Shown here: one piece after another, positions 57,899-64,000 of the stretch | Numbering within the stretch: position 1 is the stretch's first letter | How the letters are laid out: each line of letters starts with the position of its first letter | From: Acarospora socialis | Lineage: Eukaryota > Ascomycota > Lecanoromycetes > Acarosporales > Acarosporaceae | Assembly (NCBI GenBank): GCA_025617375.2 | Contig: JAMYGW020000008.1 | Location: forward strand, 620,001 to 684,000 | Length of the DNA: 64,000 nucleotides | Reading direction: 5' to 3' | Program-made: the position numbers and the translations under genes | Notes under the pieces: generated by a model | The model's database searches: none | Told to the model about the DNA's origin: nothing | What the model saw: only the letters and a program-made list of their open reading frames with translations

Positions 57899-59949
57899 CG
57901 TGGGATAGAGGGATGGGGCTGGGTCAATAACGACAGAAGGATGGTCTCAACACAGATAGTGAGTGTAACAGCGAAGAATCCAAAGACCATGGCTGATCGC
58001 TCGAGAATTATATGCTATTCCTGATATTTTCAACTTGACCACTATAATATAATGACATCCTTGAGATAGCAGTGTGATGCAACGTCCTGACGACGCAGCA
58101 AGCCGTACAAACAAAAGGTTGCAACCCCGAGGCTGATACGTCGTGGCGGCCTTTTTCTTGCAGCAGAAAAAATTCTCCACTGCTGCTTAAAGTTTTCTGC
58201 CGGTGGTTGAGAGGAAACATGTCCCTGAAGAATTACAGGCTTGTTTCCGGTATTCAGGGGAGCTGCATCACTTTGTGGATGGTTGCCAAATCTTAGATCC
58301 AGTTGCCATTGAAGGTGGACCTCGATGTCCGATCTGTGCTGCATAATGAAGACGGAAGAATAAACCCGTGCAAAAAGAACTTGTCAGAGTATCAGACAGT
58401 CTGTATTGACAGAATGCTGTGGAACACCACAAAGGAGTCGTACTAAGATAACAGCGGGATCTTCGCGGATCTGCAGATAGGAGCTAAGGGATGTTGCCGG
58501 ATGGCCTCCCTTTCGGCTGTAGCAAGCCCTCACCGGCAATGGCACGTTGGGATTCAGGCATCTCGTACTATCTGTGTCACAAGAGATACTCGGGTGGTTC
58601 GCTGGAGACGTACGCTGGGTAGCCGAGCTGGAAACCTCCTGAATCGAAGCAGGGATCTTTGACATGAGATGGAGCCGTGGCAAGCGTCGAACGAAGATAG
58701 AAAGAGTTATCAGCGCTTCATGTGGACGAGAACACAGCGACTCTAATGTCTCATCGGCGGAAATGACGCTGTCAAAGAAGGCTGGGGATCAGGTTGATGC
58801 ACGTGGACAAGCCGAAGATAACAAGACCCGAGATTGGTGGGAGCATTCTCGTCGGATTCCACAAAGATCCTTGGTCAGATCACCGGTCGGGAGAGACGTG
58901 CACGGATGCGAGAGAATGCGGGTGTCTCATCTCGATTAGGTCGCCTTCCTTGTGTCTCGGTTGCTTGAGCATCTGAAGTTGGCGGTCTGTCAGTGCAACG
59001 CGAGATCGAGTGCGACGAGGCCGTTCAGTTTGACCTCTGATCACGGGTCGTTGCTCAACCTCATGCCCTGACCCAGGAGTAGAGCCCAATGAGCGTTGTC
59101 CACCGCACTCGGCCATCGAGCCGTTTGAGGTGCATCAGAATTGAGCGCTCATAAATGACAACTGAAGTTTGCCAGGTGATAGGTTTTCGTGATCCACCTA
59201 GACCGATTGTTTATCAGCAAGCCCAGAGATGGGCTTGAAAGTCCTTGATGCATGGCGGGAGGTTGAGGTGCATGGACCTTGATTGTCTATAGCGACAGTT
59301 GGGGTAAAGAGCCGGGCGATCCTCCTCCACTTTCCGTTTCTGAAACGGACTTGTCGGAGCGATGCATCCCAAGATGGCGCATTTGGGCGTTCTGGGCTGT
59401 AAGCAGCCAAGATCCCAACAATTCGATCATGGGAGACAGGATGATACGATTGATCTGCGAGAATAACACAAAGTCTCTCGTATGGTACCTGAAGAGAAGA
59501 GCCCTGTCAACAGAAGTCGTCCGCAAACAACGCTAAGCTAAGATTATGTAATGCGTGTGTGCTCGATCGTGCACGGTGAAGCTACCGACGAAAAGGTAAG
59601 GTATGTATGAAGTCGACGGACATAAGTTCTCGCAGGGAATACGTGCGGAGACTTATGTCCTCTATATCTCCAATCGGCCTAAAGGTACCTTACCTAAGGT
59701 AACTCATATTCAAAGTCATAATGTCGTCATGTGCAAGCTCCTCGGTAGTGAATCCACAGTAGTCACGATGATGATGATATAATGCAGATATAAATGAGGA
59801 GTACCTATTCGTAGCAGATTATTTGTACGACTGTAAGGCATCTAACACAACCAAGCAACGTCAAAGTCTGACCCTGACATCTCAACAATCTAACAATCAA
59901 ACCATCACTCCAGCCAGCCGAACACCTACACTTCACAAGCCACCACACA
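57899..59949. other. Intergenic, no supported gene
   Basis: About 2 kb with several open frames under 100 codons and no domain or splice pattern. Pairs of short inverted GGTACCTTACC/GGTAAGGTACC-type motifs occur near 59595-59705. Shared promoter region for the divergent Ser-rich gene and CON-6 gene. Confidence 0.5.
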
Positions 59950-60402
59950 ATGGAAGGCTCCTCCCCCGAAGACATTTCCAATGCCGCCCGTGGGCACAAA
60001 GCCAACCTCTCCAACCCAAGTACGTCACCTCACCCTTCCGCCCCCCCGTCTCTTCTTTCCTTCCCTTCGTCCCATCCGTCTCGCTCTATCCGCTACCTAC
60101 CTACGGTCCCTTGCTAACGCAACCACCTAGACACGTCGGAGGAATCCAAAAAGCACTCTCAGGAAGTTCTCGACAGCCTCGGCCCCAACCCTCACTACGG
60201 CCAGAACGACCAAGGCGACAAGGATCCCAAGAACGTCGCGACCGGATTGAAGGCGTAAGTAGAGCCCCTCCTCAACGCAGACAAACCTGGTGAAAGATGA
60301 TGGGATGACGCTTACGTGCTGCTGTCTCGCAGTGCTATCAGCAACCCCGGCATCGGCGAGAAGGGGACGAAGCAGGCACAGGAGAAGCTGGATAAGATGT
60401 AG
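59950..60402 (+). CDS. con-6: Conidiation-specific protein 6 (CON-6) family protein
   Basis: Small hydrophilic protein of the fungal Con6 family, whose members accumulate in conidia and under stress. Exons 59950-60019, 60131-60254 and 60333-60402 give 87 residues. Two Con6 repeats are visible: ISNAARGHKANLSNPNTSEESKKHSQ...LD and KNVATGLKAAISNPGIGEKGTKQAQEKLD, each with the NxAxGxKAxxxNPxxxxxxKxxAxxxL pattern. No signal peptide, no Cys. The biochemical role of the family is not settled; a protective role during desiccation or heat has been proposed. Intron phases 1 and 2 are consistent. Confidence 0.93.
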
Positions 60403-60897
60403 ACGAGCTCCGCGATGGGGCTTTGGCTGGCATCAAGGCGGAGGCGGACATGAGCACTCGGGTCGGGACGAATTGTCTCTGATGTGTACTCGTGCACTTT
60501 CGCTTGTAGCTTATCTACCGGTTGGCTCGTCGCTGTAGTACAGTGAGCGCTAGCGAGAAACATGATGTGCAGTTACTTGGCTTTTTTTCGTGATCATTGG
60601 TGAACCCCTGAATGTGTGATGACTCTGAGATTTGAATCCTAAGCTCAAACTTACCCCGGAAGAGTGGAGACTTGCCGGCAACTCGTTGAGCGCCAATGCC
60701 TGCCCCTTCGGTGGCTTTACTAGTTTGATGCTATATGCACTCCCCAAAAGCAAGTTGCGAAATAAATAGTGTTGTGCTCTATATACACGGACTGTGCTTG
60801 GTGATGAGAGACCGGGTTCGGTGATCATCCAGCTTCGTCCTGACTCTTATACCTATATACTGATACGTCCCTCCTAAACACAGACTGCTCCCTGAGA
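60403..60897. other. Intergenic between convergent genes
   Basis: 3' UTRs of the CON-6 gene (+) and the MFS gene (-). No feature recognised. Confidence 0.5.
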
Positions 60898-62888
60898 TCA
60901 CAGAACATATCTGAATGTTGGCGCCCTATCGCCCATATCGCTCATCTCCGCTTGTGAAAGCGTACTGACACCTTCCCGATCTCTTTTCTTGTTGATTGCC
61001 GTGTAGCTGACCCTCATCAGTACCACGGCTATCAAGCCCAGAACCACGAACCCGAGCTCTAGGGCATGACCAAGGATGTATTTCGGGGAGTCTTTCGCAC
61101 GGTAAAAGTTCGACGCCATCGCTGCACACATCGTCAATTCTCATAACGCTTACTCGTTCATTCGGGAATAAGGGAGGACGTACCTCCACCAAGGTTGCCC
61201 AGTCCTATCTGAATAGCCATGCCTGCGGCTCTCTTGTAAGAGCCGGCGAGGTTGTTCGACAGCCAGGTGACGTTGCCGGGGAACGCGGGATAGATACCGC
61301 AGACGGCGATGAAAACACCAGCATACACGACTCCAGGCACGCCTCGGCCGGAAGCCGAAATAGACATGATGAAACCGACGGCAATGGTGCACATGCAGAC
61401 GAAGATGAAGGGCGAGCGCGTGCCTTGGCGGTCAGAGAACCAGGCGACCACGACTGAGAGAACGGCCGCAGTGATATAGATCGGTCTGGAATTGATAAGA
61501 GACACCCATTAGCGATATCCGTGAGCAACGAGGTCAGGAGTTTTACATTGTCAAGAGCTGGGCGGTAGAGGACGTATAACCGAGTTCGTTGATGATCGTA
61601 GGGAGAAAGAAGCTGATTCCGTAGAGTGGGCAGACGATGCCCCAGTACACTTTCATCACTCAGTTAAAGTTTCTCACGTCTTGCTCTCGAGGTTTAAGAG
61701 GACTTACTGAAGAGCGAAAGATAGATCTGCCAGTCAGTAAAAGCGTCCAACACATAGCGCCACTTGAATCGATCCATCTCTGCGACCATCTGCCCTTTCG
61801 AGCCCTGGTATTTCAGCCTATGCACAACCCAAGCCCGTTCTTCCGGCGTGAGGAACTGGGCCGTGTCTGGGAAATCGTAGATGGTGAAGAAGGCAATAAT
61901 GGCAACCACGACGGTGAGGATCCCTTCTAGGATGAAGATCCAGCGCCAGCCGGCGTAGCCACCGACGCCGTGCATTTTCTGAAGTACTCCTTAGTACGAT
62001 ATCAAACGGAGCGTCAATAGTACAAATGGATTGTAGTATACAACTTAGGGCTTGGTGTGCTTGCCCATATTGCAGGTTAAAGGGCCCTCTTCAATAAACA
62101 CACACATCAAAAAGAACGGAGCCCACTTACTGCGATGGCATACGCCAAGAGTCCAGAAAACGCTCCGGCAACGCTGGCGGCGCTGAAGAACATGGCCTGT
62201 CTGAACTGCGCTTCAGTTCTGCAGTACCACATCGTGATATAATATGCCACTCCCGGATACAGTCCAGCCTCTGCGACTCCCAGGAACAGACGAGCAATGA
62301 GTAAGCCCTTGAAATCTTGCACGATGCCCATCAACGTCATGACAACCCCCCAGGCCACCATGATGGCGGGTAACCATATGGACGGACGGAAGCGTTTGAG
62401 ACAAAGATTCGAAGGAACTTCGAAGGCGCAATAGGTGAAGAAGAATACTGTCAACTAATTTGATACAGAAGGTAAGCATTGCCAATAGTCAATGGGCAAA
62501 TCATTGGTGATGTAACTTAGGGCACGGAACGTACCACCCAGTTGTACTGCGGTCCCGTCATTTTGAGATCCTGCACCATGTGCTCTATCTTAGCGTTGCC
62601 AATGTTCCCTCGATCCAGAAAGGCCAGCAGATAGAGGATCGAGAGCATGGGTATGAGCCGCAGGTCCATCTTGCGCAGCACTTTCTTGCCGTCTATGTGA
62701 CTGAAGTCGACATCGGCACCCGTCCATTCTGGATCATGATGAATATGGCCACTCTTTTCGGTCGGCAATGGCGACGGGGAAGACGACACTGAGCCGTTCG
62801 CATGTTGGTGGTGTTGGTGGTGCGCAACTCGATGATCCTGTTCGAACGAGGAGGTCACACCCGTGGAGTCACGCATGGAGTCGAGCAT
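60898..62888 (-). CDS. MFS transporter, DAL5/allantoate permease (ACS) type
   Basis: Plasma-membrane major facilitator of the anion:cation symporter family, which includes yeast Dal5, Tna1 and Vht1 (allantoate, nicotinate, vitamin uptake). Six exons (62888-62535, 62454-62131, 61978-61708, 61649-61547, 61485-61184, 61121-60898) join to 525 residues. A hydrophilic His/Ser-rich N-terminus is followed by RKMDLRLIPMLSILYLLAFLDRGNIGNAKI (TM1 and the MFS loop). Then come TYCAFEVPSNLCLKRFRPSIW, RLFLGVAEAGLYPGVAYYITMWY, GGYAGWRWIFILEGILT and, in the second half, FSDRQGTRSPFI, with about 12 membrane segments. These are hallmark ACS motifs. ATG 62888 was chosen because the frame upstream begins only with TTG. 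The substrate cannot be told from sequence. Confidence 0.92.
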
Positions 62889-64000
62889 TGTGAGGACTGA
62901 CTGATGGAAGAAGTGCAACAAAAGTTAGGACGCACAATCTATAGCGAAAGCGGAGAGAAAGACATCTTATACCGATAGGTAGGTATTATTGCAAAGGACG
63001 CCATCAGCAAATCATTACTGACGCCCGGTGTCCTTTCGGCTTTCCATTACCCCACGCTTTTCACACCCCGCAAAATCCCGTTCGTTCCATATCCACCATT
63101 TGTGCTGGGTAGAGAAACGATAGTGGTACTGTATTTAGCAGCGTGCCCTATTGGGCGACCCGTGCCTCGGTAGTCCCTAGGTAGGTAGGCACTTGGTGCA
63201 GGTACGAGTACGGAGTTAGCCGGGAGATACCTACAGTCTTTCTACCCAGCCGCGCAACAACCTTACTTCGTTATCAATCGTTGTTCGAGCTCACAAGAAT
63301 CGTTTCCCTCTCCATCACCTAAGTACAGCATCCTCAGTTTGCGTTGAGTTGCTGTTGTTGACAACTATCTTGATATAGGTCCTCGGGTATACCTAACGTC
63401 GAGTTTGCGCCGAGGCCGCAAGTCCGGACGCTAAACCCTAATTCGGGTTATGTTCGGCACTTGCACCGGGAACCAGACCCTCAGACCCTGAGTATCAGGA
63501 CCACGATCATCCTTATATATCGGTACTTCATGTTATGTTTTCACTGATTTGGAAACCCAGCTGAGCTAGGGCTACTATCAATGCAGATATATTCTATCCT
63601 GGAGCATTGACAAGCGCAAGATGTTACTATACGACTGGAGTTTCAATAAAAACTCTATGGAGGGCTTCAGAACAGTAGGCTATATTAAAGTCCTTGACAA
63701 CTATATAGTATTGTTCGAGACTCCTCATACATATGATTTTGCTATTAACCACAAAGGTATAGGATCCCAAAGTATTACAGGAGGCCTGGCCAGAATGACA
63801 CCCAACAAGCCTGCCTTACCGTAGCTAATCCGCGTTTTTCTCCCGGCGGAGCTGATTCCTTATTGTTGGCATAGGTGATGTGTTGATGGAGAATACCTAC
63901 ATCCGTGAAGCTGCTTCTTTGATGTCTTCTGGGACTTGCTTGCTCTGACCTCAAGCCCTACACTTCTCCGATGTCCCCCCCCCTTCAGTTCCCCACTATC
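62889..64000. other. Intergenic to window end
   Basis: Upstream region of the MFS gene. Contains CCTAGGTAGGTAGG and TACGAGTACGGAGT motifs near 63180-63215. A 67-codon open frame at 63621-63824 has no recognisable domain and is not supported as a gene. Confidence 0.5.

Noticed and set aside
58384-59536. Open frames under 100 codons between the Ser-rich and CON-6 genes
   Set aside because: Overlapping on both strands, no recognisable motif or conserved intron phase.
63621-63824. 67-codon open frame near the window end
   Set aside because: No domain or splice evidence; locally AT-rich sequence makes a chance frame likely.

Overview
This window is filamentous-ascomycete (Pezizomycotina) nuclear DNA. 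The protein-coding genes carry short introns of 46-180 bp with GTRNGT donors and CTRAC-like branch points. Fungal families are present: Zn2Cys6 regulator, CON-6, HAM1-like protein, fungal P450, Ser-rich wall protein. An 18 kb AT-rich block consists of mutated retrotransposons. I cannot fix the class (Dothideomycetes or Eurotiomycetes are my guess). Exon joins below were worked out by hand; where several exons are joined, the summed length is divisible by three, which supports the model.

Layout. 1-5.1 kb: 3' end of a SNF2-type helicase, then a KDM4-like JmjN/JmjC histone demethylase, both +. 6-8.1 kb: cytochrome P450 (-). 9.5-10.4 kb: secreted GPI-type cupredoxin (-). 10.5-16.6 kb: gene-poor, with a foldback MITE and a (GCTCAT)n microsatellite. 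16.7-20.3 kb: Zn2Cys6 transcription factor (+). 21.1-21.6 kb: two small TIR elements side by side. 22.3-27.2 kb: large zinc-finger / P-loop NTPase / RING / patatin phospholipase gene (+), with an in-frame TAG between RING and patatin. 28.2-30.0 kb: secreted APP1-like (DUF2183) phosphatase (+). 31.4-33.5 kb: mitochondrial malic enzyme (-). 34.8-37.1 kb: HAM1-like lipid-binding protein (-). 37.4-55.7 kb: nested transposon island. 56.3-57.9 kb: Ser-rich cell-surface protein (-). 59.95-60.4 kb: CON-6 conidiation/stress protein (+). 60.9-62.9 kb: DAL5-type MFS transporter (-).

The island can be read layer by layer. A 441 bp TIR element (TA target duplication) holds a Copia LTR element (174 bp LTRs, GATGT duplication). 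The Copia element holds two opposed Gypsy chromoviruses (LTRs 356 bp and 352 bp; duplications CTTAT and ATTGC). The TIR element at 21.1 kb is the same family without the insertion, so it gives the empty site. All layers are riddled with C-to-T/G-to-A transitions, but the pattern is CpG-directed (aligned LTRs show TG in one copy and CA in the other) and CpA is largely spared, unlike classical Neurospora RIP. Both Gypsy copies carry the same Cys-rich ORF on the strand opposite to gag-pol, downstream of the chromodomain.

The genes do not form an obvious biosynthetic cluster; they are independent housekeeping, surface, regulatory and putative defence genes around a heterochromatin-like island.
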